A stretch of 9,617 nucleotides of DNA, from positions 1 to 9,617 of the forward strand of contig CAKPHJ010000034.1 of NCBI GenBank assembly GCA_934157205.1. The letters run 5' to 3'. The notes beneath the pieces were generated by a model. The model was given only the letters and a program-made list of their open reading frames with translations. It was not told where the DNA came from and did not search any database. This DNA is from an uncultured Clostridia bacterium (GTDB lineage: Bacteria; Bacillota; Clostridia; TANB77; CAG-508). Made by a program: the position numbers and the translations under genes. Of the stretch, positions 1 to 5,561 are shown in pieces (the first letter of the stretch is position 1; each line of letters starts with the position of its first letter).

Positions 1-76
1 CTTTTACAAGTTCTCCTATTTCATCTTTTGTTTCGTTGTTTTGGTTAATTTTATTATCAATACCTAAATCTATCAA
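1..76 (-). CDS. 5' end of an unidentified gene (partial, TTG start)
   Basis: The minus strand reads 25 codons from a TTG at 76-74 to the window edge (MIDLGIDNKINQNNETKDEI then GELVK). The start was chosen because GAGGTGAT lies about five bases before it. The in-frame ATG inside that motif belongs to another frame that stops after eight codons. The visible part is polar, without a signal peptide or membrane segment. I do not recognise the family. A good promoter lies upstream at 201-229, so this is probably the first gene of a transcript leaving the window to the left. Confidence 0.5.
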   Translation of the reverse strand, partial: MIDLGIDNKINQNNETKDEIGELVK

Positions 77-192
77 TAATCATCACCTCGCTTTCTGTTT
101 TTTCTTTGTACATTTGATTTATAAGAGAGAATTAAATAAGTTGTTCATATCTGAATTCCTCGTTTTGAATAAAAAATAATAATAAATAAAAA

Positions 193-229
193 CTGTATAT
201 ATTATACAGAGTTATAAGTAAATTTGCAA
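193..229 (-). promoter_or_regulatory. Promoter for the left-edge gene, with a 17-bp palindrome over the -10
   Basis: On the minus strand TTGCAA (229-224) is followed after 17 bases by TATAAT (206-201). A perfect palindrome, CTGTATA-TAT-TATACAG (193-209), overlaps the -10, so a dimeric repressor could bind there. Transcription would start near 194, leaving a leader of about 115 bases before the TTG start. It resembles an E. coli LexA box by chance only (see rejected list). Confidence 0.5.
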
Positions 230-304
230 TGATTTTTGTAAATTATTTGACATTTTTTTACAATTTACTTTTTAAAAAAATTTTTGTGAATATTCAAAAT
301 TCAT

Positions 305-333
305 TTGACATATACTAAAAAAAGTAGTATACT
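305..333 (+). promoter_or_regulatory. Sigma-A promoter of the candidate antitoxin RNA
   Basis: Consensus TTGACA (305-310), a 17-base spacer, then TATACT (328-333). Transcription should start near 340. No open reading frame with a ribosome binding site follows before the terminator at 381-411, so the product is a short untranslated RNA. Confidence 0.75.
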
Positions 334-339
334 ATATTT

Positions 340-411
340 AGCTTAAGCAAGAGAATAAGTCAAAGAACTCAAATGTTCACAGAGATATGTTGGTCGCATA
401 TCTCTTTTTTT
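340..411 (+). ncRNA. Candidate type I antitoxin RNA (par RNA II-like)
   Basis: A transcript of about 72 bases bounded by a near-consensus promoter and a strong U-tailed hairpin. Its 5' half carries two segments repeated on the same strand inside the convergent toxin gene: CTTAAGC(T)AAG (342-351 versus 491-501) and TAAGTCAAA-GAACTCAAA-TGTTCAC (356-380 versus 529-555, with two single-base gaps). The toxin is encoded on the opposite strand, so these repeats make this RNA complementary to the toxin mRNA over its start codon, the base just after the Shine-Dalgarno and the early codons. The terminator loop TTGGTCG contains a UUGG stretch fitting the YUNR U-turn motif and pairs with GACCAA in the toxin terminator loop. 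The layout matches RNA II of the enterococcal par locus. The function is inferred, not shown. Confidence 0.7.
381..411 (+). terminator. Rho-independent terminator of the antitoxin RNA
   Basis: Perfect nine-pair stem AGAGATATG / CATATCTCT (381-389, 397-405) with a seven-base loop TTGGTCG, running into a T tract (405-411). Confidence 0.85.
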
Positions 412-414
412 GTG

Positions 415-445
415 TAAAAAATAAAGGCAGTTGGTCAGACTGCCT
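415..445 (-). terminator. Rho-independent terminator of the toxin mRNA
   Basis: On the minus strand AGGCAGT (445-439), loop CTGACCA (438-432), ACTGCCT (431-425), then TTATTTTTTAC. On the plus strand GTTGGTC occurs here (430-436) and in the antitoxin RNA loop (389-395), so the two transcripts have complementary loops. It lies only about 14 bases from the end of the convergent antitoxin RNA. Confidence 0.75.
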
Positions 446-456
446 CCTAGCTTTCG

Positions 457-546
457 CTAGTCTTGAGAATTGTCATCTTTATTGCTATCACTTAAGCTAA
501 GTAATAATAAAACAATAAGACGCCATATTAAGTCAAATGAACTCAA
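457..546 (-). CDS. Candidate type I toxin: 29-residue hydrophobic peptide
   Basis: TTG start at 546-544, eight bases after the strong Shine-Dalgarno AAAGGAGG. It encodes 29 residues ending at TAG (459-457). Residues 5-18 (DLIWRLIVLLLLSL) could form one short membrane helix with a single Arg in it. Residues 19-29 are a polar, acidic tail. Size, one helix and a charged tail match Fst/Ldr-type toxins, but the Fst PxxVG motif is absent and I recognise no known family. An upstream GTG overlaps the Shine-Dalgarno and is unlikely to be used. Expression is probably held down twice: by leader pairing that hides the Shine-Dalgarno (555-586) and by the convergent antisense RNA (340-411), which matches the start region. 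Such peptides usually act on the inner membrane; that role is inferred from architecture. Confidence 0.65.
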   Translation of the reverse strand: MSSFDLIWRLIVLLLLSLSDSNKDDNSQD

Positions 547-554
547 AATGTTCA

Positions 555-586
555 CCTCCTTTCTCAAAGATTTCCTTTGAAAAGGA
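555..586 (-). promoter_or_regulatory. Leader helix that can hide the toxin Shine-Dalgarno
   Basis: On the minus strand the first transcribed bases, TCCTTTTCAAAG (586-575), pair with CTTTGAGAAAGGA (569-557), with one small bulge. The second arm contains most of the AAAGGAGG ribosome binding site. Fst mRNA is known to use a comparable upstream helix. A competing local hairpin, CCTTT-TC-AAAGG (585-574), could act as an alternative fold. Confidence 0.55.
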
Positions 587-593
587 TAAAAGC

Positions 594-622
594 ATTATAC
601 TCCAAAATTCTTCGAAAAACAG
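594..622 (-). promoter_or_regulatory. Candidate promoter of the toxin mRNA
   Basis: Perfect -10 TATAAT on the minus strand (599-594). The best -35 at 17 bases is CTGTTT (622-617), which is weak. Start would be near 587, so the SD-hiding arm at 586-575 begins at the very 5' end. The mRNA would be about 170 bases. Confidence 0.5.
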
Positions 623-634
623 TAATTTTATAGA

Positions 635-750
635 ATTTTGTATACAAAATACATTTTTTTACAACTGCATTCAAACTACATTACAAAATGTCCAAAAAAA
701 CATTTTTATACTATTCCTAATTACAATAGCATACAAACTACATACAAAAC
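635..750. repeat. Repeated TACAAA motifs and a 16-bp palindrome upstream of the toxin promoter
   Basis: A perfect 16-bp palindrome, ATTTTGTATACAAAAT (635-650), lies just behind the toxin -35. Farther back, a 22-bp imperfect direct repeat (GCAT, A or T, CAAACTACAT, optional T, ACAAAA) occurs at 667-690 and 729-750. The motif TACAAA recurs in all three places. The spacing is not obviously helical, so regulator binding is only a suggestion. No credible gene lies in 547-889. Confidence 0.4.
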
Positions 751-764
751 GAATCACATTTACA

Positions 765-814
765 TAAAAAATAATAAAGAACTAGATTACTTTTTTAAAG
801 AAGAAACCTAGTTC
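765..814 (-). terminator. Probable terminator of the Rieske oxidoreductase transcript
   Basis: Stem GAACTAG (779-785) with CTAGTTC (808-814), extended past one mismatch by TT/AA. On the minus strand it is followed by TTTATTATTTTTTATG. It lies about 75 bases beyond the ancestral stop of the minus-strand oxidoreductase gene. Confidence 0.5.
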
Positions 815-889
815 AATAAACAAAAAATAACATATATAAATATATGATATTAAAGGCATTGTAGCAAAAAAAATGCTATAAGTCAATAA

Positions 890-2399
890 CTAATTTATAT
901 TTTCAAAATTATACATTTGCAAATTTTTAAAAGAGGGACCATAAATATTAGAGCCATCATAATTAAATCTAGATCCATGGCAAGGACAATCCCATGTTTT
1001 GTCAATATCATTCCAAGACAATAAGCATCCGAAGATGTGTACAAACAGGTTTAACAGCATAAATATTATTATTAATATCTTTGTAAATTCCCACTTTTTT
1101 ATTGTTTATTTCTATAATACTACCAGAATTAGTTGCAATGTCTTTTAACATAGTATTTGTTTTTTTACATTTATCTATAAAAAATGAATTTGTAGTTTGA
1201 GTAAAAATATTTTTTAATTCATCAAAATTTTTAATAGGATTTACTCTAGTAGAATTATATAAATATTCGTATTCATTAGTTTTATTCAATATTTTGTCAA
1301 CAATTATGTTAGCAGCTATATTTGAAGAAGTCATGCCCCATTTATTAAACCCAGTACCAACAAAAACATTTGGCATACTTTTGGAATATATACCTATATA
1401 TGGAATTTTATCAAGAGAAATGCAATCTTCTGTATTCCATTTATATAAAATATTGCAATTAGGATAATATTTTTTTGCTATATTTTCAAGAGCTCCATAG
1501 CTATCTTTATAGCATGTTTCATGACCAGTTTTATGATCAGAACCACATATTAAAAGAACATGTTTTCCATTATATTTGGCAGTTCTAAAAGAAAAGAATG
1601 GTTCAGTATTATTAATATACATTTCATTAAAAAGTGTTTTTTTAGGCTCTACACATATAGTATAAGATGTAGATTGATAAATTTTAGTAAAATAAAATCC
1701 AGGAAGTTTTATAAAAGGATAATGGGTTGCAACAATTACATATTTTGCAGTTATTTTATATTTGTTTGTAGAAATAATATATTTTTTATTTTCTTTTTTT
1801 ATTCCTTGTGCACAAGTATGTGTGTATATTTTACTTTTATTGAATAAAATTTTATCACATAGTCCATAAATATATTTTATAGGATTAAACTGAGCTTGAT
1901 TTTTGAAACAAATAGCCCCTGCAACATCAAAAGGAAGACCTGTTTTTGTTGTAAAATCACAATTAAATCCCAAAGAATTAAGATTTGAAACTTCTTTCAT
2001 AAAATTAGGTATTTCAGATTTTTGAGTAGTGTATACGTAGCTATTTTGGTATTCAAAATCACAATTAATTTTTTCATTATCAATAATATTTTTAATATTT
2101 AAAATTGCTTTTTCATTAGATTTTAGATAATCGGTTGCAAATTTTTTTCCATATGAATTTATTAAATAAGTATAAATTAGACCATGTTGACTTGTTATTT
2201 TTCCAGTTGTAAATGCAGTGGTTTTGCTTGCAATTTCATCTTTTTCGATAATAACTGTATCAAAACCTAAATTGCTTAAATAATATCCACATGTTGTTCC
2301 AAATATTCCAGATCCAATTATACATATATCAGTTTTTATATCTTTTGATAATTCATTATATGTTTTATGTTCTATAGAGTCATTCCATAAAGAATTCAT
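890..2399 (-). pseudogene. YhfW-like FAD-dependent oxidoreductase with C-terminal Rieske domain, frameshifted
   Basis: The protein joins a glycine-oxidase/DAO-type FAD domain to a Rieske [2Fe-2S] domain, the architecture of B. subtilis YhfW; its substrate is unknown. The dinucleotide-binding motif GSGIFG is at residues 29-34, followed by a typical IIEKDEIASKTTAFTTGK segment. The start at 2399 follows GAGG by five bases; an ATG 24 bases upstream lacks this. The reading frame as given stops at 1008, right after the first Rieske motif C453-T-H455. Removing one base near 1031 restores 502 residues with G457-C458, then C471-P-C-H474-G-S and a normal end at 890. That gives the C-x-H and C-x2-H cluster ligands plus the disulfide pair C458/C473. 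The broken form would lack a cluster. This is either a real recent mutation or a sequencing error; everything else is intact. Confidence 0.85.
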
Positions 2400-2466
2400 A
2401 TATACCTCTTTTCTAATTTGCAAGGCAAATTTTGTATATGAACAAAGAAGCTGACTTCAAAATGTT

Positions 2467-2515
2467 GTTATAATTACAAATGTAATAAATGTCTGCTTTT
2501 GTTCTATTTGTAATT
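2467..2515 (-). promoter_or_regulatory. Candidate promoter of the oxidoreductase gene with a 10-bp inverted repeat
   Basis: On the minus strand CAGACA (2495-2490), 17 bases, TATAAC (2472-2467). A perfect inverted repeat, AATTACAAAT (2472-2481) with ATTTGTAATT (2506-2515), brackets the promoter. It lies between two divergent genes, so it could be an operator for either. The regulator is unknown. Confidence 0.4.
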
Positions 2516-2607
2516 TATTAATATTATTATAAGTGTATTTTTTATAAAAATACTGGAAAAATTATTAATATAATGATATATTAAAAAAAAGAAAGGAAGG
2601 TAATAAA

Positions 2608-4011
2608 ATGAAAAATAATTTATCAGACAAACTTTTTAATAAAAAAGAAGATGGTTGGGAAACATCAAACGAACAAAAAAGAAATGAAATTATGGAAATT
2701 TCAGAAAAATACACAAGTTTTTTAAATAAATCAAAAACTGAAAGAGAATTTATAAAACAAGCTAGAAAATTAGCAGATAGCAATGGCTTTAAAGATATTA
2801 TGGAATTTCAAAGTTTAAAACCAGGTGATAAAATCTATTTTATAAATAGAGAAAAAAGCATGTATTTAGCAATAATAGGAGAAGAATCAATAGAAAATGG
2901 TATGCATATAATTGGTTCACATGTTGATTCTCCAAGATTGGATTTAAAACCAAATCCACTATATGAAGATACAGGACTTGCATATTTTAAAACACATTAT
3001 TATGGTGGCATAAAGAAATATCAATGGACAACTATTCCATTAAGTATGCATGGTGTAATTGTTAAAACAAATGGAGAAAAAATAGAAATAAATATAGGAG
3101 AAAATGAAAATGATCCAATATTTACTATAACAGATTTATTACCACATTTGGCACAAGAACAAATGGAGAAAAAACTAAAAAATGGAGTTGAAGGTGAAAA
3201 TTTAAGTTTATTAATAGGAAGTATTCCATATATATCTGATGAAGAAGAAATTTCTGAAAGAGTAAAATTAAATATTCTTGATATATTAAATAAAAAATAT
3301 GGAATAACAGAAGCAGACTTAACAAGTTCAGAAATAGAGCTTGTACCAGCATTTAAAGCTAGAAGTATGGGATTTGATGAAAGCATGGTAGCAGCATATG
3401 GACAAGATGATAAAGTTTGTGCATATACTTCATTAGCTGCAATGATGGAACTTGAAAAAGTGAAAAATACAGCAATATGTATTTTATCTGATAAAGAAGA
3501 AATTGGAAGCATGGGAAATACTGGTATGGAATCACATATGTTTGATTTCTTTATTTCAGAAATTTTAAATAAACTTGGAATAAACAGACCAAATTTATTG
3601 GATAAAGTTTTTTGCTTTTCAAAAATGCTTTCATCTGATGTTGATGCAGGTTTTGATCCTTTATATGCGTCAGTTTCTGATAAATTTAATGCAGGATTTA
3701 TAGGAAAAGGAATAAGTTTAAATAAATATACAGGTGCAAGAGGAAAATCTGGTGCTTCAGATGCAAATGCAGAATATGTAGCTTGGATAAGAAATGTTTT
3801 AGAAAAAAATGATATAAAATATCAAGTTGCAGAATTAGGAAAAGTAGACATTGGAGGAGGAGGAACAATTGCTTACATTTTAGCTAACAAAGGTGTAGAT
3901 GTAATAGATTGTGGAGTTCCAGTGTTATCAATGCATGCACCATATGAAGTAACAAGTAAATATGATATTTATTCAGCATACAAAACTTATAAAGCTTTTT
4001 GGAGTGAATAA
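2608..4011 (+). CDS. M18 family zinc aminopeptidase
   Basis: Predicted 467-residue cytosolic metallo-aminopeptidase of the M18 (aspartyl aminopeptidase/ApeA) family, which removes N-terminal residues, often acidic ones, from peptides. The binuclear metal site is visible in order: H105 in GSHVDSPRLDLKP, D267 in GQDDKVCAY, catalytic E297 and metal-binding E298 in DKEEIGSMG, an Asp in DVDAG (344 or 346), and H443 in SMHAPYEV. These follow the pattern of human DNPEP (H94, D264, E301/E302, D346, H440). Length is normal and no break is seen. The start follows AAAGGAAGG with a good gap. It stands alone, divergent from the oxidoreductase, and ends at a strong terminator. A perfect TATAAT lies at 2569-2574 but without a convincing -35. 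Peptide recycling is the likely role; the exact substrate preference cannot be read here. Confidence 0.93.
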   Translation: MKNNLSDKLFNKKEDGWETSNEQKRNEIMEISEKYTSFLNKSKTEREFIKQARKLADSNGFKDIMEFQSLKPGDKIYFINREKSMYLAIIGEESIENGMHIIGSHVDSPRLDLKPNPLYEDTGLAYFKTHYYGGIKKYQWTTIPLSMHGVIVKTNGEKIEINIGENENDPIFTITDLLPHLAQEQMEKKLKNGVEGENLSLLIGSIPYISDEEEISERVKLNILDILNKKYGITEADLTSSEIELVPAFKARSMGFDESMVAAYGQDDKVCAYTSLAAMMELEKVKNTAICILSDKEEIGSMGNTGMESHMFDFFISEILNKLGINRPNLLDKVFCFSKMLSSDVDAGFDPLYASVSDKFNAGFIGKGISLNKYTGARGKSGASDANAEYVAWIRNVLEKNDIKYQVAELGKVDIGGGGTIAYILANKGVDVIDCGVPVLSMHAPYEVTSKYDIYSAYKTYKAFWSE

Positions 4012-4015
4012 AAAC

Positions 4016-4059
4016 AAAAAAACCAATAAGAAAATTTTAAATTTGCTTATTGGTTTTTT
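4016..4059 (+). terminator. Terminator of the aminopeptidase gene
   Basis: Stem AACCAATAAG (4021-4030) with CTTATTGGTT (4046-4055), then TTTTTT. The A-rich left flank means it could also stop minus-strand transcripts. Confidence 0.85.
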
Positions 4060-4157
4060 ATATACTAGGAAATTATAAGAAATTTTAAGTTTCACAACTT
4101 AAAGTGAAAATAATATTTTATTTTCAAAGGAAAGTTCTAACTTTCTAGTATATAAAA
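4056..4157. repeat. 102-bp element with 13-bp perfect terminal inverted repeats
   Basis: TTTTATATACTAG (4056-4068) is exactly inverted as CTAGTATATAAAA (4145-4157). Inside are nested dyads, TTTCAC/GTGAAA and AAAGTT-CT-AACTTT, so the whole element can fold back. Its right half contains AGGAAAGTTCT, also found in the loop region of the repeat at 6838-6875. It could be a MITE-like or structural intergenic repeat. No coding capacity. Confidence 0.5.
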
Positions 4158-4214
4158 GTTATAATTACTATTGCCTTGAGATTAGTTCAAAATGTTATAT
4201 AAGCGCTAATGTTA

Positions 4215-4568
4215 TTAATGTTCACTTTTATTCAAGTTGTCTAATAATTTTATAATAGACATAATAAAATGTTTCTTTTCAGAAGAAAGAGAAGAAATTT
4301 TTTCTGTTATTTTTATATTTTCAATAACATTTGGGTCAGTCATAAATTTTTTATATAGTAAGTTAGGTGTTATGCCTAGAATATTCATATAATTGATTAA
4401 TGTTTGTGTTTTTACACCATTATTACCAGTTTCTATTCTTGAAATATATTTTAGAGAAATACCTAACTTTTCAGATAATTCTTCTTGTGTTAAATTTTTT
4501 CTTAATCGAAAATCTCTTAATATTTTACCAAAATTTTTATCAATGTCAATTTTAGATAGTGGTTCCAT
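4215..4568 (-). CDS. XRE-family (Cro/CI-type) transcriptional regulator
   Basis: A 117-residue DNA-binding protein. The start MEPLSKIDID at 4568 was chosen because CGGAGGTACAAA precedes it; an earlier in-frame ATG at 4634 lies inside the operator region. Residues 12-68 form a classic five-helix HTH_3 domain (FGKILRDFRLRKNLTQEEL, then SEKLGISLKYISRIETG), with recognition helix near SLKYISRIE. The C-terminal 45 residues are charged and helical and may dimerise. It is transcribed divergently from the 100-residue gene at 4811. The long dyad over its promoter (4596-4650) suggests self-repression and perhaps control of the neighbour. It is not linked to recognisable phage genes here, so the target is unknown. 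Confidence 0.85.
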   Translation of the reverse strand: MEPLSKIDIDKNFGKILRDFRLRKNLTQEELSEKLGISLKYISRIETGNNGVKTQTLINYMNILGITPNLLYKKFMTDPNVIENIKITEKISSLSSEKKHFIMSIIKLLDNLNKSEH

Positions 4569-4595
4569 TTTGTACCTCCGAAATATTGTGTGTAA

Positions 4596-4650
4596 TAGTA
4601 TAAGTATACCAATATGTTCTGAAATCTTGAACATAGTAGCACTTATACTA
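4596..4650 (-). promoter_or_regulatory. Long dyad operator over the XRE gene promoter
   Basis: Outer arms TAGTATAAGT (4596-4605) and ACTTATACTA (4641-4650); inner arms TATGTTC (4613-4619) and GAACATA (4629-4635). The inner gaps are seven and five bases, so the symmetry is close but not exact. On the minus strand TTCAAG, 17 bases, TATACT (4631-4603) can serve as promoter, so binding would cover it. Autoregulation is inferred. Confidence 0.5.
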
Positions 4651-4687
4651 AAATGAAATTAAATGACAATATAAAAAGTGAAAAAGC

Positions 4688-4755
4688 TTGAATAGATTAG
4701 GAATTTATGATAATATACAATTAACTTCTTGTATCACTAAAAGTTATACAAGAAG
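4688..4755 (+). promoter_or_regulatory. Candidate promoter and 5' hairpin for the 100-residue gene
   Basis: TTGAAT (4688-4693), 17 bases, TAATAT (4711-4716), start near 4723. The transcript would begin with a perfect ten-pair hairpin, CTTCTTGTAT / ATACAAGAAG (4725-4734, 4746-4755), loop of 11. It may stabilise the mRNA, or the dyad may be an operator. A TTGACA at 4760-4765 has no good -10. Confidence 0.4.
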
Positions 4756-4810
4756 ATTATTGACAAAAATAAATAAAAATATTTACGGAAAATAAAGGAA
4801 ATGTAATATT

Positions 4811-5113
4811 ATGATAAAAGATGAAGAGTATATTAATTTTTTAAAATCACTAAAAGCATGTGTTGATCATGGAGATTATTTCTCAATAAAAGAACTATCT
4901 AATTTAAAGTTAGAAGAAATAAAAAGTAAAAAATACATATTAAAAGAAAAAAATCAAAGCATATTAAATAATATGAATGATAAAGAAATAAGAGAAGTAT
5001 TAATTGAATATTCAAATTATGTTTTAAATACTATATATAAAAATGATAATTTAAAAGAAATAAGAGAAAAATTTTTATCAATAGAAGAATTTATAAAAAG
5101 CTACAATTGCTAG
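4811..5113 (+). CDS. Conserved-looking 100-residue protein of unknown function
   Basis: Encodes a soluble, mostly helical, Lys/Glu-rich protein of 100 residues with two Cys (17 and 100). There is no signal peptide, membrane segment or motif I can name. Codon use is typical of the window. The ribosome binding site is weak: AAAGGAA lies about 13 bases before the ATG, and no other start is better placed. It is divergent from the XRE regulator at 4215-4568 with about 240 bases between, including a dyad on each side, so the regulator may control it. It is followed by an AT-rich hairpin at 5161-5185. Confidence 0.65.
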   Translation: MIKDEEYINFLKSLKACVDHGDYFSIKELSNLKLEEIKSKKYILKEKNQSILNNMNDKEIREVLIEYSNYVLNTIYKNDNLKEIREKFLSIEEFIKSYNC

Positions 5114-5160
5114 TTATTTTAGATTTTATTGTTTCATTTAGAAACTCAAATTAGGCGAAA

Positions 5161-5188
5161 ACAAATAAAAATTTTTCTTATTTGTTTG
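5161..5188 (+). terminator. Weak AT-rich hairpin after the 100-residue gene
   Basis: ACAAATAA (5161-5168) pairs with TTATTTGT (5178-5185). The following TTTG is short, so termination is uncertain. Confidence 0.35.
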
Positions 5189-5215
5189 TAAGCTATATTA
5201 TGTAATAAAAATATT

Positions 5216-5330
5216 AAAAAAGTAAATAGAAAGTATAAATATTTGTTATGTTAAAATTATAACAAACGACGAAAAGTGACAAAAAAACAAAAAAATCGAC
5301 ATTATTTTTGCTTTTTCTATTTACTTTTTT
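5216..5330. repeat. 115-bp segment with 17-bp terminal inverted repeats
   Basis: AAAAAAGTAAATAGAAA (5216-5232) is exactly inverted at 5314-5330. Inside lies a second perfect dyad, TTTGTTAT / ATAACAAA. TA dinucleotides flank both ends, as expected for a TA-target insertion, but AT richness makes this weak. No coding capacity. It could be a MITE-like relic or a structured intergenic region. Confidence 0.4.
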
Positions 5331-5349
5331 TATAAAGTTTGTATATAAT
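5320..5349 (+). promoter_or_regulatory. Possible plus-strand promoter reading toward the Agr-like cassette
   Basis: TTTACT (5320-5325), 18 bases, TATAAT (5344-5349). A transcript from about 5356 would have a leader of 200 bases and be antisense to the whole minus-strand small RNA. No stronger plus-strand promoter is obvious between 5471 and 5562. Confidence 0.35.
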
Positions 5350-5360
5350 ATTAATAAAGT

Positions 5361-5406
5361 AAAAAAAGAAAAGATAGTCGGTCGGCAAATCGGATCTATC
5401 TTTTCT
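5361..5406 (-). terminator. Intrinsic terminator of the minus-strand small RNA
   Basis: Perfect 11-pair stem with an 18-base loop (5378-5395) and a run of seven Ts on the minus strand. On the plus strand it would be a leader hairpin without a T tract. Confidence 0.7.
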
Positions 5407-5436
5407 CCTGTTGACATACACTATCAGTGCATGCTT
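5361..5436 (-). ncRNA. Small RNA divergent from the Agr-like cassette
   Basis: A minus-strand transcript of about 76 bases bounded by a near-consensus promoter (5443-5471) and an intrinsic terminator. From its 5' end it has a small hairpin CACT-GAT-AGTG, then AACAGGAG, then a perfect 11-pair terminator stem AGAAAAGATAG / CTATCTTTTCT (5406-5396, 5377-5367). The 18-base loop is strikingly C-rich for this genome (contains TTTGCCGACCGA) and the stem is followed by seven Ts. A 67-codon frame crosses it but would be cut by the terminator. A C-rich loop is suited to pairing with G-rich ribosome binding sites; targets are unknown. The promoter reads away from the cassette at 5562, as RNAIII does from agr. 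Confidence 0.6.
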
Positions 5437-5442
5437 ATTTAT

Positions 5443-5471
5443 ATTATACATATCTTAAAAATCTATGTCAA
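5443..5471 (-). promoter_or_regulatory. Near-consensus sigma-A promoter of the small RNA
   Basis: On the minus strand TTGACA (5471-5466), exactly 17 bases, TATAAT (5448-5443). Both hexamers are perfect. Start near 5436. Confidence 0.75.
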
Positions 5472-5561
5472 GCAAGTTACAAAAAAAAGCATGAAAAACT
5501 GGTTATAAATTATTAATTGAAACATATAAATTAAATAACAAAAACAAAGGAGAAAGAAGTA

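Noticed and set aside
193..209. CTGTATATATTATACAG as an SOS (LexA) box
   Set aside because: It looks like the E. coli LexA site, but Bacillota LexA recognises GAAC-N4-GTTC and the spacing is one base too long. Kept only as an unnamed palindrome.
365..378. GAAC-TCAAAT-GTTC as a Bacillota LexA box
   Set aside because: Spacer is six rather than four, and the motif lies inside the transcribed antitoxin RNA, where the repeat and hairpin explain it better.
537..767. 76-codon plus-strand frame (MNSKCSPPFS...)
   Set aside because: It runs antisense through the toxin start region and promoter, has no ribosome binding site, and has low-complexity codon composition. It is a by-product of AT-rich control DNA.
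3021..3512. 163-codon minus-strand frame
   Set aside because: Shadow of the M18 aminopeptidase gene, which has clear catalytic motifs.
5290..5306. Possible Spo0A box (minus TGTCGAT)
   Set aside because: Only a partial match to TGTCGAA, single copy, and in AT-rich DNA. Not enough to claim sporulation control.
5214..5417. 67-codon minus-strand frame (MSTGEKIDPI...)
   Set aside because: It starts within the small RNA and crosses its terminator. The rest is low-complexity sequence from the inverted-repeat region.
5308..5508. 66-codon plus-strand frame through the cassette leader
   Set aside because: No ribosome binding site; it overlaps the small RNA gene and its promoter.
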